In this document: piece after piece, positions 37,741-50,072 of the stretch
Position numbering within the stretch: the stretch's first letter is position 1
Layout of the letters: each line of letters begins with the position of its first letter
Source of the DNA: Adiantum capillus-veneris
Taxonomy: Eukaryota > Streptophyta > Polypodiopsida > Polypodiales > Pteridaceae
DNA length: 64,000 nucleotides
Reading direction: 5' to 3'
Assembly (NCBI GenBank): GCA_014529385.2
Contig: CM043960.1
Location: 117,684,043-117,748,042, forward strand
Position numbers and translations under genes: made by a program
The notes under the pieces: model-generated
What the model was told of the DNA's origin: nothing
Database searches by the model: none
Seen by the model: only the letters and a program-made list of their open reading frames with translations

Positions 37741-39529
37741 ACATATTTAGGAATTTTGGGAATTATTCAAGTCCCATTTCTTTAAATGGTACTTGAAATC
37801 TAAGTATTATTGTGTAGTTATAGATAGCATTTGTTTGTGAGCCCTTGGTTATGCCTTTTAAATGTATGCCGACTTCAATAAATATACAATTGTGTCGGTA
37901 TAAAATCACATGGATGTACTTGAAAAGTACTTAAAATCTAAGTATTATAGTGTAGTTGTAGATAGCATTTGTTCGCTAGCCCTTGGTTATGCCATTAAAA
38001 TGTATCTCTCCTTCAATAAATATATGATTGTGTTGGTACAAAAGCACATGGATTAATACATTAAATATGGGCGTTCAAAGGATGCCCTTGAGATTTATCT
38101 AGACTCTCAATTTGTCCTTGTGTAGATAATAATTGATATGAATGGATTTTACTTTTTCCATTGATATGACTACACCAACCATATTAGGACTACCTAGAAA
38201 ATCAAATGTTTTCATGGAAGAGCATCTGATTTTCAAAAGAATATGGTGCTTAGAAACACCAAGATAACAAGTGAAATTGGTATAATTCTATTGCATTATA
38301 GAGATAACCTAATCTCATAAATCACATATTACAAGAAATTTAGAAACTACACACATATTTTTGGCTATCAATATGGTTGATTAAATCAAAGAGCTTTCTA
38401 AAGTTAATATAGGAATTGATGGTATCTCAAATAGATGGTGGTGTTCAAAAACACCAAAATTATTCATGAACCCAATATTATCATTTATTGCTTCGTTTAG
38501 ATACATGTACCAAACTCCATTTTACTCTAATACATGGAATCTTATTATGAAAATGCCTTGAAATGTGCTCCATATTGGCCATGATTTCCTCTTGCATCAG
38601 CTCATCCAAACAACCATGCTGTGAATTTCCTTCTCTAACACTAGTTTGGTACCACAACCGCACATTGCAGTGTCCTTTTGGGATCATTTTGAAGAAAATA
38701 CAAAGGCAAAATCATAATGAATTTATACCAAGCTATATAGTGTGTGACTTGCCCCATGGTTATCCTACATAAGAAAAACACCACAAATTTGTTTTGAGAA
38801 TCACTATTCATCTATTAAAAAAGGTTTTTCAACCTGATGTCTACAAAAGTGTGTATGGATTCTAGTATGTGGTAAATGAATCATAAAGAAAAAAGTACAT
38901 TGGCTCTAAATTACATGAATATGTGGTGTCTATAAGTATATAGATTGACACATAACATATTGTGACAAACAAAATTCATTTGACCTAGGAAAAAAATCAT
39001 TCAATATAGGACAAAAATAGGCAAAAAAAAATAGGGGACACTATGTGTCCATTTGAATTGTAAGAACTTTTTTATATTTTGAAAATGGATTGTTCTTGCA
39101 TAATCAAATTTTCTCCATTTTACATGAATGTGTGGTGTCTGTAAGTATATAGAGTGGCACATAAAGTATTGTGACAAACAAAATTCATTTGGCCTAGGAC
39201 AAAAATCATTCAATATAGGACAAAAATAGGCAAAAAATAGGGGACACTGATGTGCCCATTTGAATTGTTAAAAAAAATAGGACAAAAATAGGCAAAAAAT
39301 AGGGGACACTGATGTGTCCATTTGAATTGTTTAAAAAAAAAGTATATGTTCAAACACTATTATTGACAACATCTGATATGAGAACCTTTGCATGCATTAA
39401 CATGTATCTAAGAATGTTTCACAAGTTTCTTACATGCAAAAGCATAGCACACGTAATCTCTTCCCACGAACTTGTAAAATAAAGAATTGTTCCAAATTTG
39501 TGCATTTTTTCCAAAATTCCTAAATATGT
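37741..39529. mobile_element. Non-autonomous DNA transposon with perfect 19-bp TIRs
   Basis: ACATATTTAGGAATTTTGG at 37741-37759 is repeated exactly inverted at 39511-39529. The 1789 bases between have no counterpart in gypsy copy A and split the polyprotein between LNN- and YGKVLYN-like codons. Inside are two direct duplications (about 137 bases near 37795-38060; about 235 bases near 38915-39300) and no transposase. No clear target duplication was seen. Confidence 0.7.
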
Positions 39530-42500
39530 GTTTAGGGGCTTTTTAGCTCAATTAGGTATCGTAGAGGTGTCTTAGATTCTAATGAATCGTCATCGATTTC
39601 CTCAAAAAATGCTTGTGTGATCTCCAAATTAGCATCTCATTGGCGTCTAAGATGTTGTTGCCGTTCTCGAGACTTAGCTTGGGCTTGTATCTTTTTAAGC
39701 TCTGCTTGTTTCTTGGCTTCCTTCTTTTGATGGATGGCTTGCAATTCTTCTTGGCTTAGAGGATCATAGTACCTTTTAAATTTAATCCCATTAAGGAATC
39801 CCACGGTTTCACCTCCATCTAGAGTCTCCACACAAATGGTACCTTGTGGGGTAATTTCAAACACTCGATACGGTCCCTTACTAGTGTATTTCAATTTCTT
39901 CTTTTTGTTACGTACACCATACATAAGAACTTTGCCTCCCACTTTTATATCTTTGTCTTTTTAAATGACAGTCTAACCATTTTTTCCTTCTATCTTTCTC
40001 CAGTAGGGCATTGTACACAACCAATTGCCTTTCTTCCTCTAGATGCTCAAGAATATATAATTGCTCGACCAAAGTATTACTATTCTAGCCTTCTTGACTA
40101 GGCACATGAAGACTATGGATGAAAAATTCCCAGTGTATCACTGCTTCTTGGCCATATATCATTTTAAATGGTATAAAATTGATGGATACTTTATACGCAT
40201 CTTGATAGTCCCATAAAGATGACGTAAGCGTTAGATCCGAGTCAGTGCAATGTGCCTCAATGGTCTTGGTCAAAACAGAGAAGAGAGTTTTGTTTGTACT
40301 CTCGGCTTGGCCATTCGCTTGGGAAAATAAGGTGTAGACTTGTGGTGGGATATCATGAATTGCATTGTGAGCTCTTTGATCACATAATTTATGAATTGAG
40401 TGCCATTGTTAATTGCATGCTCAAAGGGGAACCCAAAGCGTGTAGTAATGTTCTCAAAGAGGAACTTAGCTGGTTTCTTTGTGTTAGCCTTGCATGTAGG
40501 CATAGCTTTAGTCCATTTGGTTACATAATTAGTGGCCACTATAATGTATCATGATTGCATGTTACATGCAACTAGACTAATTGGACCTACAAAGTCTAAG
40601 CCCCACTTTTCAACTGGTTGAGTTACTTTGATGGGATGTAGGGGCATCTTATCCTTTTGTTGTGGTTTCTTGTACCATTGGCATTCATCACACCCTTTCA
40701 AAAAATGTTATGCACCCCTAAATAAAGTGGCCACCAATAGCGTGATTGCAGCACCTTCCTAGAAGTCAATTCTCTTACCGCCAGCTATGCCTATGCCCAT
40801 ATGTGCTTCTTGCAAAATGTACAAGTATTCATCCTCACGGGAACAATGTCTAAGTACATCATCCTTCCCTCTTGTGTAGAGAGTTCCAACCATTAGGCAA
40901 TATGGTTCATACTCTTTAATCAGCTTCCGAGCTAAATCTTTGTGAAGACCATTAGGTGAAAAACCATTTAAAGTTAAAAAATAAACAATTCTCTCACTCC
41001 ATTCAGGCATTGTTTCAACCATGAATAGGGAAGTATCGGGTAAATCATCATCAATTCTTATAGGGGCTTCCCCATTGGGTATGCAATACAAATGATCGCA
41101 ACCCATGACATGTTTTTGTCAGGTCTAACACCAACAGTGAAGTCAAACACAAGAAAAATAAATAACCAACGTGTAATTCTTCCTGTGAATCATGGTTTAT
41201 TTACCAAGTATAGTAGCGCTTGTTGATCTACATAAAAAACAAACTTGGTGGTAAGAAAATAATATCAAAACTTCTTTACTACATAAAATCATACCCAATC
41301 CCTCTCGCTCTATGGTGGTGTAGTTCATCTCAGCATGATTTAACTGGCAACTAGCAAAGCTAATGGGGTAGTCTAGGTTATGCTCCCCGGGTTGAGATAA
41401 AACACAACCAATAGAAAAGTTTGATGCATTGATATGCACATGAAGGATTATATCCCAATTTGGCATTCGTAGGATCAGGACACTCACTAGAGACTTGTTT
41501 AATAACTCGTAGTCCTCGTCACATTCTTCATTCTAAATAAACTCAATAAGAATCTTGTAAAAGAGACGAGACATATCAACAAAGAATAATATAAACCATC
41601 GATAATAACCAACATGGCCCATGAATCTTTGCAATCCCTTATAGTTCGTTGGTGGGGGAAATTCTAAAATGACTCTAATTTTGCTCTGATATGTAGAAAT
41701 CCCATTTTTAGACACTATATGCCCTAGAATCATTCCATGTTTAACCCAAAATTGGCATTTGAAGGGGTTCAATGAGATGTGATATAATTTGCATTTTTCA
41801 AATACCTTTCTTAAACAGGTCACATGCCCCTCCCAAGAGGAATGAACACACAAGTCATCTAAGAAGGCCTCAATAAACTCCCTTAGATACTTCTTGAATG
41901 CAGTGTAGTTAATTAATCTTTGGAATTGAGCAAGGGCATTGGTCAAGTCAAAAGCCATGACTCAAAATGAAAATACACTAAATTTAATCACGAAGGCACT
42001 TTTAGCTTGCTCCTCTATTGCAATCGTGATTTGATTGTAGCCCGAGTATCCATTTAGGAAACTATAAGTTGCCTTACCTACTACTCATTCAAGCACATGT
42101 TCTGAATATGGCAATGGATAGTGATCTCTCCTAGTAGTTGCATTAACCTTTTTAAGGTCCATCCACACTTGGAGATTCCCATTCTTTTTGAGCAGTATGA
42201 CTATTGGGGACACCCATTGAGAGTGCTCAATAGGGTATATGAATCTACATTTGATAATATTGTCAATATCTTCTTTAATTAACTTTTCATACTTAGGGTT
42301 CATTGGTAGGGAGGTTGTTGAACCATTTTAGCAATGCTAACTATTGGAATTTTATGTTGTACCACAGAAGGTAGAACACCTTTTATATCATGGTATGTCT
42401 AAGAGAATACATCCTTGAATCCCTTAAGAAGTGCTTTAAGGTCTTCCTCTTCCTACTCTGTGAAGTCTTGGGAAATAAAGACTGGTTTAGACTCCTTGCC

Positions 42501-44890
42501 TGGTTCTACTAATTTGATCTTATTCACCATTACTAGACCATCGTATACTCCCTTACTTTCTGGCATAGGCATCCTTTGAGCTTTGGTGTAGACCACCTTA
42601 AGCTCTCCCGTGGTATAAGATATGAAATGTTCAGGTGTGGGATGTAAGTCTACAGGCTCTTGTTGTTCTAATCTTTTGGACCTAGCTTCTGCTTCTTTTC
42701 GTTGTTGGGATAACTCCTAGTTCTATCATCTCAGCCTCGTTGTATGGCTCAACTTGGGCTTCTCTGAAATCTCTATTTAGGCAATGGAAAGGGGTTGTGG
42801 ACTATACCACATGAAACTTTGGATGTATTCACCCCAATTGTCTACTAGCCTTCCTCCCACATAACAAAGCCATCTTGTAGTGGATTTATTTTCATTCATC
42901 TTAGCATGCACATTTTCTCAATATTGCCACCTCTTATAGATCCCTTTTTCTTGCCTAAGACCCACTTTTTTTACATCTACATTTGACTCACTAGATTGGT
43001 CCTTGTTGGTGTCCTCTTCACTCTCAAATGAGCTAACATAGATGATGTACTTGGTCTTGAATGTTTTGACTCTTAAATTTCTTTATCTCCCAATTCATGA
43101 GGCTTAGAATCAGTTTCACTTTGGGATTCACTCTCTAATTGCATTGGTCAGAGTCTTCTATAGAGTGATTGGTGGCACTGTCAAGAGTCTTCTATAGAGT
43201 GATTGGTGGCATTGTCAAGTTGGTCTATAAATTTCTTACCCTTAGAGGGTATATGCATTGTGCTTATCATATTGAGGGGTGAAACCTATGGTAGCTCTTC
43301 CCCCTTTGGTGTGACCCAAGTGGTTCCTTCATTTCCCTAGGTGTCTATGGTTGCAGCTAGGTGTATCCATTCAACATTATCTGACTCCACCATAACCAGT
43401 AACACATCCATATAAGGGGAATCCTGTCCAATGTCTGTATCCTTTTGACAAGTATAGTAGTATTGTAGTGGGTTTGAGTGAACTATGGTGATTGATAATG
43501 GATCTACTTCCTAGGGGTGTACTTTATTGGTCACCAAAACCACTCTAATGACAGAGTCTTGGAATTGTAGATAGACATGGGTTTTAGAACAATCATGGAC
43601 CATTTGTGCTTCCCTAATAAAAGATCATCCTAAGATCATTTCATATGACATAGGTTGGTTAAATAAATCCATCACAATCGAAAAGTATGTCATACCATGT
43701 GCCCTACAACTTTGATCTTAAGATCCCTGAGCATCCCAATAGATTTTGCAATGGTACCATTGGCCATCTTTACCACAATGTTTGTAACACTGAGGTGGGG
43801 TTTTCCCATGTATTTTTTTTTTAAAAAAAAGTAACCATGATGCTAACTCCTTCAACACCATCAAGGATTCCCTTTACATTTAATCCCTTTGTAGTGATAT
43901 GTAGGGTTGCATTAGACTCGTCACCTTCAAAATACTGCCCTAGTTCGTTGCTGGGTACCTTGACAACAGACTCGTGTCCATCTAAGTCAGGCAATTGCTC
44001 TTGATTCTCCTCAACACTCATAGTCAAATCAAGTCTATTCATTTGTGAAAATTGTGGTAACCTAGCATGTAGCTCCCCATTGAGGAATTCTTGAAGTGAA
44101 AATAATAGCTCAGGATCTCCATATAACTTTGCTATGATAGTGGTTCAGACCTCTAAAGGCATGAAAGCCACTAGCTTGGCAACATTCAATGGCATTTTGT
44201 GAGGTGTAGGTCCTTGACTAGGAACTAGTGAGGATGGAATCTCCCCTTCCTCAATGGGATCAACCATTCCCTCACTAAACATCCTTTCAAACAAGAAATG
44301 TGTATGCCCACTTTTTGATGTCTTGTCCTCATTCTCTTCTCAGATGACATTGGATATGGCTAACGGTCCATGGTTCGTGTGGTGAGAATGGACTTGCATG
44401 GGAAACACTATGTCAAAAAGCTTCACATGTCTAAGTTCTGGTTCTAGCTTTCTTTGTGTCTCCTCCAGCAAACCTTTTAGGTGTTGAGCTTGCTCAATCT
44501 CCTCTATTCGGTTTGGGTAGGTCCCAATATTCTTCTTGCGGTTTTCCTATTTTGGCCCTGGTGGCTTATCTTGGGGGTTCTTGATTGAACACATGTTGCA
44601 TTTTCAAGGACTCTTTATGGCTCTCCCCAATTGGGCTTCTGTTTGGCTCCATCTAATGGTGTTCTTTGTTGCCTTTTCCCTTTGTGGTAATGGTTTTGGT
44701 TTCCATTGTTTCAATTGAATTTGAATCATCCGCGGGGTCATTCATATACACGAGATCATTGTCTATCCCTATGTTTGTCTTGGAACTCCGTTTTGATCTT
44801 TCGATATTTAGCAATCTCTTCCTTAGTGTTTTATTTTTCTTTCCTCAGGAAATTGATACAGTATCTCTCTCTTCAAGGATATGATTTGAA
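39530..44890 (-). pseudogene. Gypsy copy B: pol (integrase to N-terminal protease), decayed
   Basis: Read leftward: N-terminal charged region, first protease (LDGVEGVS at about 43870), RT N-part (42085-42303), RT core (41533-41958, LDDLCVHSS), RNase H (41197-41487, HINASNFSIG with the first Asp changed to Asn), zinc-finger region (40759-41106), integrase core (40085-40539) and C-terminal domain (39637-39942). At least eight breaks separate these. The parts align in order with the intact copy A frame. Confidence 0.85.
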
Positions 44891-44912
44891 TTTTGGATCA
44901 TTGATTGTGTAA

Positions 44913-47816
44913 TCACATTGAGGGTACAATGGGTGGTATTGTTGATGTCCCACCAGCAATTTTAATCAAATTCATGGGTGTGATCTTGGGTGCGTTTGCG
45001 TTATGGGGGCACTGTGATATCAAATGATCTATTCCACAACAATTGCATGTGAGTACTGGCATTGTGGACGTGCTTCCATGACTAGTTTTTACTTTTGTGG
45101 CATTATTTTGTAGCCTAATGGGACATTCAACTATCCGATGTGGTCCACCACACTCGTAGCACTGAAGAGGTGGTCTCCTAGCCATGAGATTGATGTTTTT
45201 ACCTCTTACTGCAAGAGCAGCTGCTTGATAAATAGGCTTGACTTGCCCACAAAAATCTTCCATGTAATATATAGGACACTCTTCAAGAGTATCCATTCCA
45301 TAGCCAATACTAGTGTCTATTTCTTCCTCACTGCCATCCAAACAAGCACTAGATGGCTTGCAACCCCTATGATTCACAATGGTGACTCTTGGATGAGGGG
45401 GCTGCGGTCCTAGCACTAGAGGTGGTAGCGGTGTAGCTTGAAAAACATTTTGGGCTCTAGGAACCATGTGTTGTGATAGTCGCTCACAACATGTAGGGAA
45501 GGCATCAATGCAAGAAGTCAAGGTGAATCCATCCAGCCCAAAGGTGGTCTATTATAATGCCAGCACACGTTTGAACATTATGTAATACTTAGCTTGGTCA
45601 TCGTACCTACCACATGCAGTGCAATTCCCATTGAATTTTGCTCTAAATGTAGGGAATTCACTAGTGCTATGTGGACCAAATCAAACTGAGCACCATTGTT
45701 GTTCCCTTCTTGGATACATATGATTGTTTTGTAGAGCATGTTTATCCCTAAGACTTTCTTGAATGGCCTTGGTGAGATTTTACAAAGTCATCTCAGATAT
45801 CTTTGGCTCTTCAAAAATAGCCTTTATGGTCATTGCATCATGCCTCGATTCTTGCAAGCTACTGGACTTTCGCTCAGAGGACACTCATTCGCTTGCATTA
45901 TTAAATTGTCTTCCAATTGGATTGCATTGGTAGTGACTGCCTCCCAGGTAGTAATACCTCTAATGACTAGGCCATTATAGATATTTTCATGTTGCAATCC
46001 TCGAAGGAATTGATCAAGAAATTGGTTATTGTTGAAACGCTCATTTACAAGACCAAGAGAGTTTATGTGCTTTAGACAACTAATAAAGTCTCTCACTGAC
46101 TTGCCTTCCTTACGTTCGGCCTTTTGTAGCTAAGATTTACACCCCAAAGCACACCTTTGCGTACGTACTCCTTCAGACAATCTCTGAGGAGTAGGGTAAA
46201 TTATTTTCTTTTTCATCCTTAAGGTCCTATACCAATCCCTAGCCTTCCCACTCAAAGTCAAGCTTAAAGCACTGCACTTATGTGGTTCGTTGTGTTCTTG
46301 TAGGGAATCACATACTTGTTTAAGTACTTTGATGTTCTTTCAAGCATCTTCGTCCCCATTGAATTTTTGCGTAAGCTTTGCTGTTTGTACCGCTTTACTC
46401 TTAGGTTCTCTTTCAGGTGCATGATGCATATTCTCCGCAATAGATTGACATACTGTTTGAGCAAATGTAATCAAATCACCTATGTGAGGAGGTATGGCCG
46501 ATGGAGGAACTCCTGGAATCATATGTGGGATGGGGGTTGTTACTGGACCTCGCATATATGTAGCCAACATAGGATATGGGATATGATTTTTCATAGGCCC
46601 ACTTGGATAAGGGATCAAGAATGGCACTCGTGGAGCATATTCTATTGGTACAATCGGAGGTGTAGAAGCCATGTGTGAATAAGTGGCTACATGAACATAC
46701 AGTCAAGGCCCAATGGTAGGTACTATGCCACTAGGTAACAGTACTACACTAGACCTAGACATCATAGGTGCATTCTCTATCAAGTCCATCATTGGAGTAG
46801 GCCACGCGGGTTCTCTGAGAGGAAGTTGAGCCAAACTAGGAAAACTAAAGTTTTTGTTCGTGGGATTAGAATGCATCAAGACTCCATGCAAAATGACATA
46901 TAAGGGGTCCATGGGACTCATCATAGGAGTCTCCATTTGTGATAGAGTAGGCTGTTTGGCCTTGCTTGTATCCAAAAATCTCATGGGACCAGTTGAGTGT
47001 ACATTTACGCCTTGATTTTTCCTCCTGGAGTGGATGATTCCATGGATGACATTATAGATTAGTCCCTGTTTCTCCTAAATACTTATGGTGCTAGATGGAG
47101 ATCATACAATCTTTATCCAACCTACATGGTAGGAGTATCCAGAGTATAGATCCATCAACATCTCAGTGTGGAGGTCATATTTCCCACTTTGATTAAGGAA
47201 TAATCCTTCTAAACTTGGCTTGCTAGTGTCTAAACTTGACTTGCTAGAGGTCCCTTGTGAGGTGGAAGCAATGTTGCTCCCTGTGGTTTTTTCTTTCGTG
47301 GTTGGTACTTTAGAGAGAGCTTCCATGGGAGGTAGCTCGGTAGAGCCTACATTGAAGAAGGTAGGAAAAATATCACACGGACACTCTTAGGGGGTAAAGT
47401 CCACGTGAGATGGGAATAGAGAATCTACTTCCCCACCCCCTTCCTACACTTCGTTGGCCTCAGGTTCGGAGCGAGTAACTCTACTAAATGTCTCCATAAA
47501 ATGGCTAAACATGCTAGCACTAGGTTGTGGAGCCCGGGTGGGCATGTGTCTTTCTTCCTCAGGGTTTTTTATAGGATAACCTTCCATCACGTCTGAGTTC
47601 AAAGGAAGAGTCACTAGCTGCTAGTAGGTGAGGATCTTGAGTCGTACTACCTTGGGTTCCCACTGAGGGCCTAGAGCCTAATGTGGAGGGATAGTGGGTG
47701 CGCATGTAAACAGAGGCACTCTCTATATGCTCGTGCTCAAGCACACAACCAGAGCATAGGTTCATGTGATCTTGACACCCTAGAAGTGTTGGTGAGTGCC
47801 CGTGAGGGCCGCTCAC
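44913..47816 (-). pseudogene. Gypsy copy B: gag, decayed
   Basis: The minus strand encodes an N-terminal region (47102-47816), a proline-rich part (46340-46984), a capsid-like helical segment (45830-46096, FLDQFLRGLQHENI, near other fragments) and two zinc knuckles (44913-45521). The knuckles, CYECGGPHRIVEC and CNCCGIDHLISQC, have C-x2-C-x3-H-x4-C spacing, one residue shorter than usual. This shows what lies upstream of the window in copy A. Confidence 0.75.
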
Positions 47817-48592
47817 CTAGTTATTTGGGTGTCTTGCAACCCGGTTTTACTCTTGATTTTTTGAATTTTTGGTCCTTTTTCCTGACCAAGCTATGGAATA
47901 TAATGTGCAATAGCTCAAAACAAGCCTCTTGATCAGAGGGATGTGGCGTGCTTTATAGCCCAAGATTTGGTTACTTTATGTCCTCATATCCTCAAAATAA
48001 TTCTAGTTATAAACAAAGCTTAAAATGGAAAGTCCAAGGGTGCAAGTGTGAGAGGAGGGTGGAGGACTAGTCCCACATGCCCTCACTCCCTGTTGCAGGG
48101 CTAGGCTATATATATAGTCTTGGACCTATACTATATCATACGACTGAGGACCAAGGCCTGGGCCTGGGCATGGGCTTGATCCCGATCCGATCATTCTTCT
48201 AATACGTGATTTTCTTTCTTTTCCTCTCTTTGAATTTTTTTTTTTTTCTTTTCTAGTTTTGAGAATAAGGTTTTCGAGTATGCCTGCGTATGGCTGCGGT
48301 TGTGGCCATGCACATATCTGCGTGCCATACATAGAACTGAGCAATCTCTTGTGTGGACCTAGAAGAACTAGGACATAACAAAACTGCAAAATAGAATTAA
48401 AAGAGTGCAAATTAAACAAAACCAATCTAAATTAATAGAGATGACAAAACAAGTGAATGGATCTTTCTTGTTATTCCTAACATACTTGTACCAAAAGCAC
48501 ACACACACACCTTCCTCTACCTTTCCTACATGCACTGAGTGACTTTACAAGGCAGCACAAAGTGCTTCTTGAGCTTGGTGCATGGAAATTTC
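47817..48592. other. Leader region of gypsy copy B
   Basis: Between the primer site and gag. It has T-rich tracts and no recognisable gene. Confidence 0.5.
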
Positions 48593-48607
48593 TTGAAAAC
48601 GGTGCCA
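48593..48607 (-). promoter_or_regulatory. Primer binding site of gypsy copy B
   Basis: The minus strand reads TGGCACCGTTTTCAA four bases after the LTR end. It resembles the TGGCGCCG primer site of Tat/Athila elements (tRNA-Asp), with one change in the first eight bases. Confidence 0.6.
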
Positions 48608-48611
48608 AAAA

Positions 48612-48864
48612 TGTGCACAACTGATGCACATGTTGGAGCTAGGGACTTGCCGAGCACCGTGTGTGAGCCACAAATGGCTGCAAGCACACAACCAAGCTAA
48701 CCTAGCAAGCTCAAAGAGAGCAAGGGTGTGTCACTCACCGCTCTACGTCAGCCGCCATGAAGGATTCCTCACCATGAAGAAGAATGAGCCACCGTCGCCG
48801 CACTCAATTGCCTCGCCATCCCCGATGCCGCCGCAATGCTCAATCGCTCTCTCTCTCTCTCTCA

Positions 48865-48927
<63 letters not shown>

Positions 48928-49218
48928 CCACACACACATGAGCACACCGTGAAGAAGGAGATGGAGATAGGGAAAGAGCACTCTTCTTTAGCATGCACCC
49001 TTCAAAATGAGGGAGGTCACAATGGCCCTTTTGTATGGGTTAGGCCATTCACACATGGATGCCCACACTGATCGATCAAAGTGAAAATACTGTCAAATGA
49101 GATATATGGTGCACCTCTCATCAGCGATCACCCAAGCACCTATCTAAGCACCTATAGGAACGACAAGCCCAACCCATGACTCAAAACAATGTGATAAGAC
49201 GTCTATCATCGGTTAACA
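48612..49218 (-). repeat. 5' LTR of gypsy copy B
   Basis: On the minus strand it begins TGTTAACCGATG at 49218 and ends near GTTGTGCACA. It aligns along its length with 8556-9148, including the internal dinucleotide tract (48866-48926). Confidence 0.85.
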
Positions 49219-49270
49219 ATGCTATGAGATGGGAGGCCATAAAACTTATAGACAATTTTCATTTTTATTC

Positions 49271-49315
<45 letters not shown>

Positions 49316-49317
49316 CA

Positions 49318-50066
49318 ATGGAGAATGGTACTTTAAGAGTTCTCGTTGTGGAGAATGAGCACCTCAAGAAGGTTCTTGAAATGCAAACAACACGCTTGAT
49401 GCATCTTGAGAATGAAGTTCAAGAATGTAAACGCTCTCTTGTTGACATGAATGTATTGAAAGAGCACTTGAGCAAAGTTGAGAGTGATCATGTATTGAAA
49501 GAGGAAACAATAGATACAATATGACATGATGTATGTGAGATGAGAAATGCATCTAAATCATGGGCTGATATATGTAAGGATAATGTGGTTTCTACATCTC
49601 CTATCACGCAAGCCGTTGTCCAAGCAAAGAATGTAGAGAATGTGGACACTCAAGAATTGCACGAATGACAAAAACGCTCAAAGAACATCGTCATTCGTGG
49701 AATCAAGGAGGAAAGCATGGAAACACCCCAATCTCTTGCAGTTGCTATTGAAGAGTTTTTTGCTACACACTTTGGCATGTCAAGAATCATGGCTTATGGT
49801 GCACAGCGAGTTGGAAAACAAGGAGTCCCTCGCTCGGGAGAAAGACCTATTGCCAATGTACCATGGCTGATGAGGTAAAGAGAAAGATCATCCTTGACAA
49901 TGGTTGGATCTACCTCAAAGGAACAGGTTGTAATGTATATGAGGATCGCACTATTATGCAACAAAATGTACGTCGCAAAGCATATGAGGAAAGAAGCAAG
50001 AAGGTTAAGGTATCACCTCAAGAAGAAAAGCCACTTAAGGAGGATGCAAGTCCACCCAACAAATAG
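49318..50066 (+). pseudogene. LINE ORF1-like: coiled coil plus RRM-like region
   Basis: The ATG at 49318 opens a leucine-rich coiled coil (VENEHLKKVLEMQ, VLKEHLSKVES). TGA codons at 49522 and 49666 interrupt it. In the same frame follow RSKNIVIRGIKEES and VGKQGVPRS, then a shift to the frame at 49863 gives DEVKRKIILDNG and a basic tail. The pattern resembles the ORF1 protein of L1-type LINEs, which binds element RNA. Assignment is by pattern only. Confidence 0.65.
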
Positions 50067-50072
50067 GGACAC

